From DASSUW01 sp963811895 (GTDB lineage: Bacteria > Actinomycetota > Thermoleophilia > Solirubrobacterales > Solirubrobacteraceae): DNA of 64,000 bases. The notes beneath the pieces were generated by a model. It made no database searches. It was given only the letters and a program-made list of their open reading frames with translations, and was not told where the DNA came from. This document shows positions 63,719-64,000 of the stretch, piece after piece; the stretch's first letter is position 1, and every line of letters starts with the position of its first letter. Made by a program: the position numbers and the translations under genes. The stretch covers positions 1-64,000 of the forward strand of contig CAWETE010000001.1 in the NCBI GenBank assembly GCA_963811895.1, given 5' to 3'.

Positions 63719-64000
63719 ATGCTCGATCAGCACCCCCACGCGGCGGCCGTGCTCGGCGCCGCGCTCGACGGCCGCCCCGCGCACGCGTACCTCCTGCACG
63801 GCCCGGCCGGGACCGGAAAGCGGGCAGCCGCGCGGGACTTCGCCGCCGCGCTGCTGGCGCGCGACTCCGAGTCGGCCCGCACGCGCGTCCTGCACGGCAC
63901 GCATCCCGACCTGACGTGGGTGGCGCCGAGCGGCGCGCACGAGATGCTGCGGCGCGACGTCCAGGAGTCGGTGGTGTCCGCCGCCTCGCACACGCCGTTC
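63719..64000 (+). CDS. holB: DNA polymerase III delta' subunit, N-terminal part (cut by window end)
   Basis: 94 codons run to the window edge. Starts MLDQHPHAAAVLGAALDGRP, then HAYLLHGPAGTGKRAAARDF with the Walker A GPAGTGK, and GTHPDLTWVAPSGAHEMLRR, a stretch typical of delta' (HolB) clamp-loader proteins. Four-Cys zinc module between Walker A and GTHPD, usual in this family, is absent. Divergence from tmk agrees with the common tmk-holB neighbourhood. Leaderless ATG predicted. Confidence 0.82.
   Translation, partial: MLDQHPHAAAVLGAALDGRPAHAYLLHGPAGTGKRAAARDFAAALLARDSESARTRVLHGTHPDLTWVAPSGAHEMLRRDVQESVVSAASHTPF

Overview
The window is a high-GC, densely packed bacterial chromosome segment. 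It most resembles an actinobacterium of the Thermoleophilia/Solirubrobacterales kind. That placement is an inference from gene content and promoter style (TANNNT -10 boxes 6-10 nt from start codons, few Shine-Dalgarno sites, an adenosylcobalamin-dependent ribonucleotide reductase, heme A synthase, delta-9 desaturase); there is no rRNA gene here to prove it. No tRNA, CRISPR array, transposase or integrase was seen, and no gap between genes exceeds about 170 bases.

Region 1 (1-37 kb) is a large surface-glycan locus. It holds sugar-nucleotide genes: a nucleotidyltransferase, a WbpE/WbpB/WbpD-like aminotransferase-oxidoreductase-acyltransferase operon, two gmd genes, an fcl-like gene, and an FdtA/FdtB-like pair. 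It also holds about eleven glycosyltransferases, about twelve methyltransferases or methyltransferase-like proteins, two complete Wzm/Wzt-type ABC exporters, an acyltransferase-3, a DUF2142 membrane protein and a DUF2304 protein. Genes sit in short operons with 4-nt ATGA/GTGA or 5-nt TGATG/TAGTG overlaps. Several operons start at very short divergent promoters. Together they could build, methylate and export one or two undecaprenyl-linked glycans.

Region 2 (37-48.3 kb) is mixed housekeeping and accessory: a DHA2 MFS exporter, CtaA, a delta-9 desaturase behind a palindromic operator, a broken secreted propeller-like gene, a D-2-hydroxyacid dehydrogenase, a PadR regulator with its own operators, a GNAT acetyltransferase, an endonuclease/exonuclease/phosphatase protein, two G/C palindromes, PEP carboxylase and Ogt.

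Region 3 (48.3-58.2 kb) holds an aldehyde dehydrogenase, two secreted RTX-repeat proteins, a ROK repressor divergent from a DUF1479 dioxygenase with paired operator sites, and a TetR/membrane protein/ABC exporter module bounded by 17-bp near-identical repeats.

Region 4 (58.2-64 kb) holds class II ribonucleotide reductase nrdJ with a structured leader, a Pro/Thr-rich anchored protein, galE, tmk, and the start of holB (delta'), which is cut by the window edge.

About sixteen single-base reading-frame breaks were found, all between about 3.3 and 44.5 kb. Whether they are sequencing errors or real decay cannot be decided from the sequence alone, so broken genes are annotated over their full inferred span.
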